Assembly: GCA_963814875.1 (NCBI GenBank)
Contig: CAWFFJ010000040.1
Span: forward strand, 1 to 64,000
Direction of reading: 5' to 3'
Length of the DNA stretch: 64,000 nucleotides
Source: CAVSIS01 sp963814875
GTDB lineage: Bacteria; Acidobacteriota; Thermoanaerobaculia; Thermoanaerobaculales; Sulfomarinibacteraceae
The notes under the pieces were generated by a model. It worked only from the letters and a program-made list of their open reading frames with translations, searched no databases and was not told the origin of the DNA. The position numbers and the translations under genes were made by a program. Positions 31,941-41,138 of this stretch are shown piece after piece (within the stretch, counting starts at the first letter, position 1; each line of letters starts with the position of its first letter).

Positions 31941-33695
31941 ATGGACGCCGCGCCCCCGGCACCGCGCCGCATTCCGCTCCGCCGGCTGCTCGCCCTGGCC
32001 CGACCCGAATGGCGCCGACTCGCGGTCGGGTCGGTCTTCCTGATTCTCGGCAGCGCCGCGGGGCTCGCCTATCCGCAGGCGATCCGCGTGGTGCTCGACG
32101 GCGCCCTCGCCGCGGGGGTCGCCTCAGTCAACCGCGCGGCCCTCGCCATGGTCGTCATCTTCGCCGTCCAGAGCGTTGCGGTCGCGACCCGCTACGTCCT
32201 GTTCACCGTCGCGGGTGAGCGCATCGTGACCCGGCTGCGCGCGGACCTTTACACGAACCTGGTCGCACAGGAGATCGCCTTCTTCGACCAACGGCGGACG
32301 GGCGAGCTCACCAGCCGCCTGTCCTCGGACGCGACCGTTCTCCAGAACACCGTCAGCGTCAACCTCTCCATGGGCCTGCGCAACCTCGTGATGGTGGTCG
32401 GCGGCCTCGCCCTGCTGGTTGTCACCTCGCCCCGCCTGACCCTGGTCATGCTCGCGATCGTTCCCGCCGTCGCCCTCGGCGCGGTGGTCGTCGGGCGTCG
32501 GATCTCCCGGCTCTCGCGGCGCGTCCAGGACGCCTTGGCGCGGGCCGGAGAGGTCGCCGAAGAGACTCTCGCGGGCATCCGCACGGTGCGCGCCTTCGCA
32601 CGCGAGGCGGCCGAGAGCGGTCGCTATGCGGCCGCCACTTGGGAGGCGTTCGGGCTCGCGAGGAAGCGGGTCCGGGTGGTGGCGGTGTTCCTCGGCGTGA
32701 CCTCGCTCGCGGCCTACGGCTCGGTTGCGCTCGTGCTGTGGTCCGGGGGCAGGCTCGTCGCCTCGGGCGGGATGACCGTCGGCGAGCTCACCCAGTTCAT
32801 CCTCTACACCCTGATCGTGGCCTTCTCGCTCAGCGCCCTCGGGGATCTGTGGTCGGACTTCATGCGCGCAGGCGGCGCTTCCGAGCGGGTCTTCGAGCTG
32901 CTCGACCGCCCGCCCGAGATTCCGGTCACCGGCGGGCTGCGCCCGGAAACGGCGATCGGGCGGATCGAGCTCGAGGCGGTCGGCTTCGCCTACCCCAGCC
33001 GTCCCGACGTTCCGGTCCTCGAAGGTCTCGACCTGGTCATCGATCCGGGCGAGGTGGTGGCGCTGGTCGGACCTTCCGGCGCCGGCAAGTCGACTGTGGC
33101 GAGCCTCATCCTGCGCCTCTATGACCCGGTCTCCGGTGCGGTCCGCTTCGACGGCGTCGACATCCGCGAGCTCGACCCGGTGTGGCTGCGCGAGCGCATT
33201 GGGGTCGTCGCTCAGGAGCCGATCCTGTTCTCGACCACGATCGCGGAGAACATCCGCTACGGCCGGCCCGACGCCGCCGATGCCGAGGTCGAGGCCGCGG
33301 CGCGCGCGGCCAACGCCCACGACTTCGTGGCCGCCCTGCCGGAGGGCTACGCGACCGAGGTCGGCGAGCGCGGCGTGCGGCTGTCCGGCGGCCAGAAACA
33401 GCGAGTGGCGATCGCCCGCGCCGTGCTCAAGGACCCCCGAGTCCTGCTCCTCGACGAGGCGACCTCGGCGCTGGACGCGGAGAGCGAGGCACTGGTCCGG
33501 GACGCCCTCGCCCGTCTGATGCACGGTCGCACCGCAGTGGTCATCGCCCATCGGCTGTCGACCGTGCGCGATGCCGATCGGGTCGTCGTTCTCGATGGCG
33601 GACGAGTGGTCGAGTCCGGCAGCCACGCCGAGCTCATGGCCCGGGCCGGGACCTACCGTCGCCTGGTCGATCGCCAGCTTCTGGCCGCCAGCTAG
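31941..33695 (+). CDS. ABC transporter, fused permease-ATPase (exporter type)
   Basis: 584 residues. An exporter-type transmembrane domain with six helices covers about 15-300, including FFDQRRTGELTSRLSSDATV. The ATPase domain has Walker A GPSGAGKST near 375, the Q-loop VVAQEPILFSTT, signature LSGGQKQRVAIARA near 480, Walker B VLLLDEATSALD and the H-loop VVIAHRLST. It is a half-transporter of the MsbA/LmrA type and should homodimerise, exporting a lipid or drug. ATG at 31941 follows GAAGGAG. It stands alone between convergent hairpin copy D and the inverted-repeat element. Confidence 0.92.
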   Translation: MDAAPPAPRRIPLRRLLALARPEWRRLAVGSVFLILGSAAGLAYPQAIRVVLDGALAAGVASVNRAALAMVVIFAVQSVAVATRYVLFTVAGERIVTRLRADLYTNLVAQEIAFFDQRRTGELTSRLSSDATVLQNTVSVNLSMGLRNLVMVVGGLALLVVTSPRLTLVMLAIVPAVALGAVVVGRRISRLSRRVQDALARAGEVAEETLAGIRTVRAFAREAAESGRYAAATWEAFGLARKRVRVVAVFLGVTSLAAYGSVALVLWSGGRLVASGGMTVGELTQFILYTLIVAFSLSALGDLWSDFMRAGGASERVFELLDRPPEIPVTGGLRPETAIGRIELEAVGFAYPSRPDVPVLEGLDLVIDPGEVVALVGPSGAGKSTVASLILRLYDPVSGAVRFDGVDIRELDPVWLRERIGVVAQEPILFSTTIAENIRYGRPDAADAEVEAAARAANAHDFVAALPEGYATEVGERGVRLSGGQKQRVAIARAVLKDPRVLLLDEATSALDAESEALVRDALARLMHGRTAVVIAHRLSTVRDADRVVVLDGGRVVESGSHAELMARAGTYRRLVDRQLLAAS

Positions 33696-33782
33696 AGAAG
33701 AGAACCACCTACACTCGCCGACTCCGCCCACGAAGTCGTGGCGAGCTGGAAGTTACTCCTCTCAGTCCTCAAGCCCTCACCC

Positions 33783-33853
33783 GATGAGCGCAGCTCATCA
33801 AAGGCATTTGGCGTTCCCGGGTCCCGACGGGACCCGGGAACAGCGAAATGCCT
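33783..33853. repeat. Paired hairpin element, copy D
   Basis: The short stem GATGAGC / GCTCATC has loop GCA (33783-33799). The long stem pairs 33802-33825 with 33829-33853, broken only by one mismatch and one bulge, loop GAC. It abuts the TGA stop of the FAD oxidoreductase (33853-33855) and lies between convergent genes. It is the most stable copy after A. Confidence 0.85.
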
Positions 33854-35238
33854 CAGAGCTGTCCGCCGTCGCCCCAGGCGTCGAGGAGGGCGAGATATGC
33901 GGGATCCTCGAAGCGTTCGAGACGGAATGCCGATGCGTGGTCCGGGAGCCGGCCTCCGGTGAGGTGCAGCGCGACCAGCTCCGCGGTGCCCTGGGAGGCC
34001 ATCAGCCCGAAGCCCGACAGTGCGCCGTGCACGAAGGCCCCCTCGACCGGGAGCGGTCCGGCGAGGGGCCGGTTGTCGCGGGTCTTGGTGTAGTAGCCGC
34101 CGTCGACGAATGGGCGCGGAGGCTGCTCGAAGTAGGCTGCGAGCCCGGGCACCATCGCCGCCATGCCGCGCAGGCAGATCTCGGCGTAGCTTGGCGGCGG
34201 CTCGATCGGGAAGTTCTCGGTCACCGGCTCGGCGTGGAACGGCCACAGAATCAGCATGCCGCGGCTGCCGCCGGATCCCTCGGGACGAAGGTGGACGCCG
34301 GCGGGCATCTCCTCGGTGAGGAAGCGGGTCGCGTCGTCGGAGGCGAGCAGCTCACGCTCCTCGCCGCTCCACGGCAGCCGTTGCGCGTCCTCCCAGATCA
34401 GCAGCGGCGCGTCCCGTGGGATCTTGCCGAGGCCATCCTCCATCCACGCCTTGCAGTGCAGCTCCGAGAACACCGGGAGCTCCAGGTCGAGCAGGCGCGC
34501 GGCCGCCGCCAGCCCCGGTCCTGCGGCGAGCACCAGCCGGCCGGTGGCGATCCTGCTCTCGCTCCCGCCGGTCTCGGCGACCCTGACGCCGGTGACGCGC
34601 CCGCCCGCAGTCTCGATGCCGACCATCCGGCCGGCGATCAGGGCGACGCCTGCCTCGCGGGCGCGTTCGAGCTGGACCATGCCGAGCTGCTGGCCATCGA
34701 ACCACCCGCAGCGGCGGGTGTGGAGCACCGCCTCGATCCTGTGGGTGAGGTACGGGAACAGCGTCCGCAGCATCGCTGTGTCGAGGATCAGATCGGCGCC
34801 GTCGGGTGCGTCGGCCCAACCGCCAGCGCGGTGCGGGAGGTAGTCGGGGTCGCTCAAGCGGCCGGTGTGGATCCGCATCTCGCCCGCACCCTGGACCTGG
34901 GCGAGCTCCCCGTGGCGCCGGTAGGCGTCCGCCCGTTTCGGGTCGGCGGTCGCCCACAGGTAGCCGCGGCGGTTGAGCCGGAAGCGGTTGTCGCACGATG
35001 CGGCGAGCCCCTCGAGCAGATCGACCGACCGGTTCATGAGCCTGACCATGGAGTCGTCGGGACCGGGCCACCAGTTGCGGTAGGCCTCGGTGGACTTGTC
35101 GGAGGTCAGGCTCAGCGGCGCGCCGTCGTCGATCAGGACCACGTCGCAGACGCCGTGGTGGACAGCCAGACGATGGGCGAGCGAGACGCCGGCGATCCCG
35201 GCGCCGCAGATCACGACCTCATAGCTCGCGGGGGACAT
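33853..35238 (-). CDS. FAD-dependent oxidoreductase (D-amino-acid oxidase family)
   Basis: 461 residues. VVICGAGIAGVSLAHRLA is the FAD-binding Rossmann motif; STEAYRNWWPG, HTRRCGWFDGQQLGMVQLER and the C-terminal YYTKTRDNRPLAGPLPVEGA with FVHGALSGFGLMASQGTAEL belong to the DAO fold. The family oxidises amino acids, sarcosine or other amines; I cannot choose. ATG at 35238 has no close strong binding site. Just upstream lies an 8-base tandem repeat. Confidence 0.85.
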   Translation of the reverse strand: MSPASYEVVICGAGIAGVSLAHRLAVHHGVCDVVLIDDGAPLSLTSDKSTEAYRNWWPGPDDSMVRLMNRSVDLLEGLAASCDNRFRLNRRGYLWATADPKRADAYRRHGELAQVQGAGEMRIHTGRLSDPDYLPHRAGGWADAPDGADLILDTAMLRTLFPYLTHRIEAVLHTRRCGWFDGQQLGMVQLERAREAGVALIAGRMVGIETAGGRVTGVRVAETGGSESRIATGRLVLAAGPGLAAAARLLDLELPVFSELHCKAWMEDGLGKIPRDAPLLIWEDAQRLPWSGEERELLASDDATRFLTEEMPAGVHLRPEGSGGSRGMLILWPFHAEPVTENFPIEPPPSYAEICLRGMAAMVPGLAAYFEQPPRPFVDGGYYTKTRDNRPLAGPLPVEGAFVHGALSGFGLMASQGTAELVALHLTGGRLPDHASAFRLERFEDPAYLALLDAWGDGGQL

Positions 35239-35264
35239 CGACGGCCATCATGGCACAACCCCAC

Positions 35265-35380
35265 GAGGTGAGGAGGTGAGGAGGTAAGAAGGTGAGGAGG
35301 TAAGGAGGTCAGGAGGTGAGGAGGTGAGGAGGCAGGGTGCGCGAAGGAACCCGGGGTAGGGGCGGAGCTTGCCTCCGCCC
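35265..35380. repeat. Tandem GAGGTGAG repeats and an adjoining hairpin
   Basis: Nine copies of an 8-base unit, consensus GAGGTGAG (35265-35336, with single-base variants), are followed by a perfect 8-bp stem GGGCGGAG / CTCCGCCC with loop CTTGC (35360-35380). The same two ingredients, purine-rich tandem units and a GGGCGGAGGCAAG motif, appear in other intergenic regions (51.65-51.82 kb; 59.44-59.61 kb has the purine part). The rest of 35239-35441 holds nothing else. Confidence 0.75.
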
Positions 35381-35441
35381 GTGTCTCGAGTCGAGCATCA
35401 CATCGCGATTCGCAGCAGCGAGGAGGCTGCCGGCCGCGGTG

Positions 35442-36203
35442 CTACGCGTTCGGCGAGGTTCCGAAGATGAAGATCGCGTCGCCGCTGCCGTCGCGGACGA
35501 TCGACGCGTAGGCGTAGAACGGGTCGTCATGGGTCGCTGTGCTCACTCGGAGCTGGATGTTTCCCTGCGCTGCGATGCCCCAGGCCGCGAAGATGTCGTT
35601 GACCTGGACGACCGAGGTTGCCGGGACCGCGACCGTCGGGCGCGCGATCTCGGCGCCGTCGCCATCGACAACCTGCACCTGGCACGAAATCTCGTGGTCG
35701 GTCGGGTTCGCGATACCCATGTTGGCCCGGTTGCCGTCGATGCCGGACACTCCCGGGAGGTAACCCTGGATGGAGAGGAAGCGCTGCCCGAGGCCGGGCA
35801 CGAACTGGCCGAACTCGCCGATCGGGTTGCCGGTGTTGAAGATCCGGGCGTGGGCGGAGAAGCTCGAGGCGCCTTCGGTGCGGAGCAGAATCAGGCCCTT
35901 GCTGTTGTCGAGGCCGAAGCGCGACAGCACCACGTCCTGGATCTCGACCACGCTGTAGGTGCCGACGTGGACGGTGAACGAGGCCGGGGCGCCGCCGTTC
36001 GGGTAGTAGGTGACCGTGATGTCCTTTTCGACATTGCTCGAGTTCGCGATCCAGAGGTCGGTCCGCCACTGGGTGGTCTGAGCGCCCGGTCCGTGGATTG
36101 CGACCGGGACCACCACCGTCGTGTCGCCGATCTTGATGGCGTGGGCGGGCACCGCAGCGAGGAGGACGATCGCAGCGAGGAAGAATCGGGAATGACGAGC
36201 CAT
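35442..36203 (-). CDS. Secreted beta-sandwich protein of unknown function
   Basis: 253 residues with a signal peptide (MARHSRFFLAAIVLLAAVPA, then HA). The mature part has two similar beta-rich modules: QWRTDLWIANSSNVEKDITV with SVVEIQDVVLSRFGL, and NRANMGIANPTDHEISCQVQ with SVVQVNDIFAAWGI, ending YASIVRDGSGDAIFIFGTSP. The pattern of an extracellular domain on a secreted scaffold recurs at the C-terminus of the propeller protein at 38.5 kb (VQVQDLF... YASVVDNST). A DNA-level copy of its last 20 codons lies at 41.0 kb. Function unknown. Confidence 0.72.
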   Translation of the reverse strand: MARHSRFFLAAIVLLAAVPAHAIKIGDTTVVVPVAIHGPGAQTTQWRTDLWIANSSNVEKDITVTYYPNGGAPASFTVHVGTYSVVEIQDVVLSRFGLDNSKGLILLRTEGASSFSAHARIFNTGNPIGEFGQFVPGLGQRFLSIQGYLPGVSGIDGNRANMGIANPTDHEISCQVQVVDGDGAEIARPTVAVPATSVVQVNDIFAAWGIAAQGNIQLRVSTATHDDPFYAYASIVRDGSGDAIFIFGTSPNA

Positions 36204-36321
36204 GACGAAACCTCCGTTCAGGCTGAAATCGCGTTGAGCTCCGAGCTGTTTAAGGAGCGCCGAGACTACCTGATCGCATTCATGTCAGGCAAGCCCACAC
36301 TCGTTGGGCTCGTGGCGACGC

Positions 36322-38337
36322 TCACCCGCGCGGGCGAAGCACCTCGCGGACCTGGGGGGTGTCGCGGACCGGCTCGAGCAGCATCGAGTCGAGCACGAAG
36401 GACCACCAGCCCCATCCCTCGCGGCAGGCCTGGTCGAGCAGCTCGGCCGCCTGACGGCCGTCACCTCTCTCGCCGGCCGCCACGGCGCGCCAGAAGGTCG
36501 GCCAGCCGCCCGCCGCCATCCCGTCCGGCGAGGCGATGGACGTCTCGATCCGCTCCGCGGCGGTCCCGTCGCCGCGACGGCTCGCGACCACCATCTGCCA
36601 GCCGAGCAGCGACAGGTCGTGCGGTCGCAGAGCGAGCCCGTCACCGAGGACGCTCTCCGCCTCCTGCCAGCGCTCGGCATAGGCGAGGGCTTGGGCGAGA
36701 TCGGCGGCACCGGGGGTCTTCGACGTATGGCCATGCCACCAGTCGACGGCGTCGTTGGCCATCCTGATCGACGGCTTCCGGTGGCCGAAGGCACGCAGCG
36801 TCCGTGCCGCGAGCAGGAGCAGCTGGCCCCGGTCGGGCCCGTCCGGGGTTTCGACCAGAGGCCCGTCGAGCAGCCGCCGGAGCGCGGCGACGTCGCCGAG
36901 AGCACCCAGCTGGGACACTTCCGCGGCATCCAGCAGCGGGGACGGGGCCATGACGGTCCGGGCCTTCTCCACGATCGCCAGCGCCTCCTGAAAGCGGCCG
37001 AGCCTGTGAAGCGCCTCGGCGTGACCCCCGACCGCCGCCGCGGTGATCGGGGCCCGACGGTACTCCGCGGACAGAGCCGCGGGATCGATCTTCTCGAAGT
37101 CGCGCAGCGCCTCACCCGGTCGATTGAGCGCCAAAGCAGCGTTTCCGGCGAGGTGGTTCACCGAGGGGTCGTCGGGCAGGATCTGCTGCAGGCTGCGAAG
37201 ATGACCCCGAGCCTCTTTCCAACGCCGACTGAACAGGGCCGTGCCGACGTCCAGCCACAGACACTCGAACGGAGTCCGTCGATCCCGCTCAGCCGAAAGT
37301 GCGGCCATGGTCGCGACGGCCTGCGCAGTCAGACCGAGGTGGCGCTGGGTGAAGGCGAGCCGAAACCGAGCCGAGAAGAACTCCGGGTCGAGCTCGACCG
37401 CCCGCTCGAGGTGGCGGGCGGCGGCGGCGGTGTCTCCGTCGTACAGCAACGAGCCCGCCATGAACTCGCGCCAGGCGTCGTAGGGGGGCGGTCGCGACAG
37501 CAGCGGCTGGCTGTGCGCGTGGGCGTCGAGGCAGGTCGCCACGGCGCCGGCGACCGCCTGCCGGACCGCCTCGACGACTGCCCCGGGCTCCCGCCCGGGC
37601 GGCGGTTCGAGCGCCGCGAGGAGGGTCCCGTCGTCACGCGCAAGGTCTGCCCGACACCGGCAGGCGTCGCCCTCCTGGTAGCACGCGCCGGTCACCACGA
37701 GACGTGCAGCCCCCCCGCCGTTGCCGCGGATCACGCGCACCAGGCCGGTGTCGACCAGACCCTGGACCACCCAGTCGGTGGCCATGGGAGCGAGTGAGGC
37801 GAGCTCCGGCCGCTCGGTGCGATCGGCGAACGGCTCGATCCGAACCGATGGCAGCAGGTCGACCGCCTGAGGCGGCGGAGGCTCCGCGCGGGGCGAGGCG
37901 AGAAATACGATCCCTGCGACGCCCGCAGCCGCCGCTGCGATGGCGGTCCACAGCCAGACCCTGCGAGCCGGCGCGTGGGCTGCAGTCGCCCCAACCGGCT
38001 CGACCGCGACCATCAGCCGGTAGCCGCGTTTGGGGATGGTCTCGATGAAGCGCGGCGAACGGGCGTCGTCCTCGAGCGCCTGTCGGAGTTCAGCGACGGT
38101 GTTGGAAAGCGTGCCCTCGGAGATGAACCGGCCCTCCCACACCTCGTCGATCAGAAGGTCCTTGTCGGCGACCTTGCCGGCGCGGGAGGCGAGGGCGCAC
38201 AGCAGGTCCATCGCCCGTGGCTCGAGGTGGCGGGTGCGCTTCGGGGAGACGAGGCGATTCTGGGCAGGGTGAACGACCCAGTCGCCGAGACGAAACCCGG
38301 CCGGGAGGCGAGCCCGCTCTTTCTGATCCGCTGGCAT
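36322..38337 (-). CDS. CadC-like winged-helix regulator with membrane segment and TPR-rich C-terminus
   Basis: 671 residues. Residues 10-110 are an OmpR/PhoB-type winged helix (FRLGDWVVHPAQNRLVSP, HLEPRAMDLLCALASRAGKV, GTLSNTVAELRQALEDDARS, FIETIPKRGYRLM). A membrane helix follows near 125-148. The rest contains TPR-like repeats (AARHLERAVELDPEFFSARF, GRFQEALAIVEKAR, and others). Such membrane-bound regulators are expanded in Acidobacteria and sense unknown periplasmic signals. ATG at 38337 is the first sensible start. No obvious partner; the secreted beta-sandwich gene follows after 118 bases. Confidence 0.85.
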   Translation of the reverse strand: MPADQKERARLPAGFRLGDWVVHPAQNRLVSPKRTRHLEPRAMDLLCALASRAGKVADKDLLIDEVWEGRFISEGTLSNTVAELRQALEDDARSPRFIETIPKRGYRLMVAVEPVGATAAHAPARRVWLWTAIAAAAAGVAGIVFLASPRAEPPPPQAVDLLPSVRIEPFADRTERPELASLAPMATDWVVQGLVDTGLVRVIRGNGGGAARLVVTGACYQEGDACRCRADLARDDGTLLAALEPPPGREPGAVVEAVRQAVAGAVATCLDAHAHSQPLLSRPPPYDAWREFMAGSLLYDGDTAAAARHLERAVELDPEFFSARFRLAFTQRHLGLTAQAVATMAALSAERDRRTPFECLWLDVGTALFSRRWKEARGHLRSLQQILPDDPSVNHLAGNAALALNRPGEALRDFEKIDPAALSAEYRRAPITAAAVGGHAEALHRLGRFQEALAIVEKARTVMAPSPLLDAAEVSQLGALGDVAALRRLLDGPLVETPDGPDRGQLLLLAARTLRAFGHRKPSIRMANDAVDWWHGHTSKTPGAADLAQALAYAERWQEAESVLGDGLALRPHDLSLLGWQMVVASRRGDGTAAERIETSIASPDGMAAGGWPTFWRAVAAGERGDGRQAAELLDQACREGWGWWSFVLDSMLLEPVRDTPQVREVLRPRG

Positions 38338-38473
38338 GCTGATCCGAGTATATCTCCGGATCGGTGCGGGACGAAGGCGGACGGCCACCGTGCTCGGGAG
38401 GTGTCCATTCGGCAGACGTACCAAGTACACGGGGTGGCGGCGTCCTGTCATCGCGCCCTCCCCAGGGGCGCGA

Positions 38474-38495
38474 CCCCGGGGAGTGTTCCCCGGGG
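38474..38495. terminator. GC-rich hairpin after the propeller gene
   Basis: CCCCGGGGA (38474-38482) and TCCCCGGGG (38487-38495) form a 9-bp perfect stem with loop GTGT, flanked by further GCGC pairing. It lies about 20 bases past the stop at 38516 on the minus strand. No U-tract, so a role as terminator is likely but not certain. Confidence 0.5.
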
Positions 38496-38515
38496 CCGCG
38501 CGGTCGAGCTCTCGG

Positions 38516-40864
38516 TCATCGGGCCGTGATGGTCATGCCGTCATTGGTTGAGTTGTCCACTACCGAGGCGTAGGCGAAGAGGCGGGCGCCGACGGTCGCG
38601 GTGCGGACCGTGGCCCACGCCTCGTCGACCTCGGCGAGCCTCGCTCGCGCGACCTCGAGCTGCTCGAGGCTGGCGAACAGGTCCTGGACCTGGAGGTTGC
38701 CGTAGGCCCCGAGATCGACGGTCAGAGATCCCGCCCGGGTTCCGTCGGCCAGGTAGAGGGTGACCTCTGCAACCGCCGGGGCCGGTCCCGCGTTCACCAC
38801 GCCGACGTTGGTCCGGAAGCCGCCCGAGCTGCGCAGCCCGATCAACCGGCCCTCGCGCTCGCTCGTGATCGCCTCGTCCTCGCCGCTCTCGGGCACCGCC
38901 TGCCCGCAGCTCCCGCCGGCGCAGCTCGTCCAGCTGCGGCTCGTCACCATGAGGTCGCCGCCGTTGGAGGTGATCCGCAGCGCCCCTGCTCCCTCGGCTC
39001 CGAAGAGGTCGGCGAGCGCGTCGGGGTAGCGCACCGAGTGGTCGGGTTCGAGCGCGAAGGTCACGGTCTGCGGGGTTCGGTTGTCGAAGCCCCGCGGAAG
39101 CAGGGCGACGGTGTACGTGGCACGATCGGCCCCCCGGTTGTGGAGTGACAGTGAGGTCCTCCACGAGGCGCCGTTGAGGCCGTCGAGGTGTGCCGCCGCG
39201 GGCAGCCAGGTCGTGCGCGGCTCCAGCTTGTAGACCAGGTTGGCGAGATCCGAGGCGAGGTAGATCGCGCCGCTCGGACCGACGGCGATCGCGTTGAGCA
39301 GGCCCGTCGGCGGCAGCACGCCAACCCCCGGCATTCCGATCGCGAGACCGGACGCGACCTCGCTGAGGGAGCCGGTGCCGGGATGGATGCGACTGACCCT
39401 TCCGGCGGCAGCCTCGACCACGAGCAGGCTCCCGTCACGGTCGAGCGCGAGACCCTCGGGACCCGCGAGCCCTCCGGCGACGAGGATCGGGTGTCCGGGA
39501 GGCGTGCCGTCCACCAGGACCTGCCACACCGTTCCGGTGGCCCAGTCGCTGACCCACACATTGCCCTGATCGGCGACGAGCCCGGCTGGGAGGAAGATGC
39601 CAGATGACGCGTCCGCCAGGATCGTTTCGCCGCCGCCGGACACACGCACCACCCGCGCCTCGCCGGCCGCGTGGCCGAGGTCCGCGACGACGAGGTCGTC
39701 ACCCAGGGCGATCGCGTTGATCGGGTAGGCGAACTCGAGGTGGTCCTCGACCACGGCGCCGCTGTCCGGGTTCCAGACCTGCACCCTGGAGAGCGGGAAG
39801 ATGGTGGAGGTGACGATGCCGCGCGGGCTCCACGAGGCGGAGAGCACCGCGCCGATGCCGTCGGGGGTGAAGTGGTACCTCACGGCGCGACGCTCGGCCC
39901 CGGTCGCGCCGTCGAGCTCCCGCAGGCTGAAGGTGCAGGCGACCCAGACCGACTCTCCGTCCGCCCGCGGCTCGACCGTGATCCCGCTCGGCATCGTGAG
40001 GCCCCCTGGGATCACCGGCGTGACGGCGCCGTTCGGTGCGACGACCGCGAGCGCGCCGTCGGTGTAGCTCGACACCCACGCATTGCCCATCGGGTCGAAG
40101 GCGAGGTTGTCGGGGCCCCAAGGGAGCTGGGCCCAGGTCTGGGCGGTCCCGGTCGCCGGATCGACCTTCTGGATCGTGAAGCTGACACGTTCGACCACGT
40201 ACAGCATGCCGTCGGGGCCGAACTTGGCCGTGAACGGTAGGCCGAGACCGGAGGCGACCGTCTCGACCGTCGGGGGATCGGCCGAAAGGTCGATGCGGAC
40301 GACCTCGCCCTTCCACATCAGGGCGGCGTAGAGCAGGCCGTCAGAACCGAACTCGATTCCCTTGATGCCTCCGAGGCCGCTGACGAGCGGCTTTGGCGGC
40401 GCCGCCAGCGCGGGGTCGAGCTCGAACAAGGTGTCGGTGATCCACGGCTCGGTCACGAACAGCCGGCCGGTGGGGGAGACCGCGATCGAGTTGATCATCG
40501 GAGCGACCATCTGCGTCGTCGTGGTGCCGTCCGGCTGGCGGCGACCGAAGTACCCGGTGAACATCGACGCCCAGTAGAGGGAGCCGTCCGGGCCGAAGTT
40601 GACGTCCTCGGGGGTGACGACGCCGGAGTCCGGGCCGAGGTAGCCGACCATCGCGCCGTGGACCGTGTCGAAGATGAACAGCCCGGAGAAGGAGGAGATG
40701 TAGAGGTTGCCGTCGGGCCCGAAATGCATCCCCATGCTGAGGTGCATCGGCGAGCCCTGGTGGAGGACGCCGCCGGGGGGCGCCGCGAGGGCGAGGCTGG
40801 TGACGGCTGCGAGCGCCGCGAGCAGCGCGGCACGGCGGACGAACGGTGAGACTTCAGGCCACAT
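38516..40864 (-). CDS. Secreted NHL/SMP-30-like beta-propeller protein with C-terminal beta-sandwich
   Basis: 782 residues. The N-terminus has a signal peptide (residues about 8-28). Residues 30-560 hold propeller repeats with the GPDGNLYISSF, GPDGSLYWASM, SDGLLYAALMWKGEVV, GPDGMLYVVERV and RDGSLLVVEAAAGRVSRIHP pattern of NHL or streptogramin-lyase-like blades. The C-terminal 200 residues are a beta-sandwich (GGFRTNVGVVNAGPAPAVAE, YGNLQVQDLFASLEQL, LFAYASVVDNSTNDGMTI) like the neighbouring secreted protein. An Mg-lactonase activity is possible for this fold but catalytic residues are not evident. AGGAGG precedes the ATG at 40864. Confidence 0.78.
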   Translation of the reverse strand: MWPEVSPFVRRAALLAALAAVTSLALAAPPGGVLHQGSPMHLSMGMHFGPDGNLYISSFSGLFIFDTVHGAMVGYLGPDSGVVTPEDVNFGPDGSLYWASMFTGYFGRRQPDGTTTTQMVAPMINSIAVSPTGRLFVTEPWITDTLFELDPALAAPPKPLVSGLGGIKGIEFGSDGLLYAALMWKGEVVRIDLSADPPTVETVASGLGLPFTAKFGPDGMLYVVERVSFTIQKVDPATGTAQTWAQLPWGPDNLAFDPMGNAWVSSYTDGALAVVAPNGAVTPVIPGGLTMPSGITVEPRADGESVWVACTFSLRELDGATGAERRAVRYHFTPDGIGAVLSASWSPRGIVTSTIFPLSRVQVWNPDSGAVVEDHLEFAYPINAIALGDDLVVADLGHAAGEARVVRVSGGGETILADASSGIFLPAGLVADQGNVWVSDWATGTVWQVLVDGTPPGHPILVAGGLAGPEGLALDRDGSLLVVEAAAGRVSRIHPGTGSLSEVASGLAIGMPGVGVLPPTGLLNAIAVGPSGAIYLASDLANLVYKLEPRTTWLPAAAHLDGLNGASWRTSLSLHNRGADRATYTVALLPRGFDNRTPQTVTFALEPDHSVRYPDALADLFGAEGAGALRITSNGGDLMVTSRSWTSCAGGSCGQAVPESGEDEAITSEREGRLIGLRSSGGFRTNVGVVNAGPAPAVAEVTLYLADGTRAGSLTVDLGAYGNLQVQDLFASLEQLEVARARLAEVDEAWATVRTATVGARLFAYASVVDNSTNDGMTITAR

Positions 40865-41022
40865 GATCCACCTCCTGGTGTGCGGTTTCACAGCCAGGGT
40901 GGGTCGTAGCTCCGCAGGAGTCCTCGGGAAGCTCCCCGGATCCTCCAGGGATATCCCAGGGGTCACTCAGCGCCGCCGTTGCGCGGAGGCCGTAGAAGGG
41001 GCGGCCGGCGCGCTCGCGGCAG

Positions 41023-41105
41023 ACGTTCGGTGCGGTCCCGAAGATGAAGATCGCGTCGCCGCTGCCGTCGCGGGCGACGGACGCGTAGGAAATCCCCACC
41101 GCAGC
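41023..41105 (-). pseudogene. C-terminal remnant of a paralogue of the secreted protein at 35.4 kb
   Basis: The minus strand encodes YASVARDGSGDAIFIFGTAP, almost the same as the end of the secreted beta-sandwich protein (YASIVRDGSGDAIFIFGTSP), and over 35 bases are identical at DNA level. The stop codon of the intact copy is not kept, and upstream sequence is lost where the epimerase gene begins. It is probably a relic left between the propeller gene and the divergent epimerase-like gene. Confidence 0.65.
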
Positions 41106-41138
41106 GCACGAGTTTGAGATGTCGAGGGAGGGCACGCC

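Noticed and set aside
35265..35336. CRISPR array
   Set aside because: Units are 8 bases with no spacers, so it is a plain tandem repeat.
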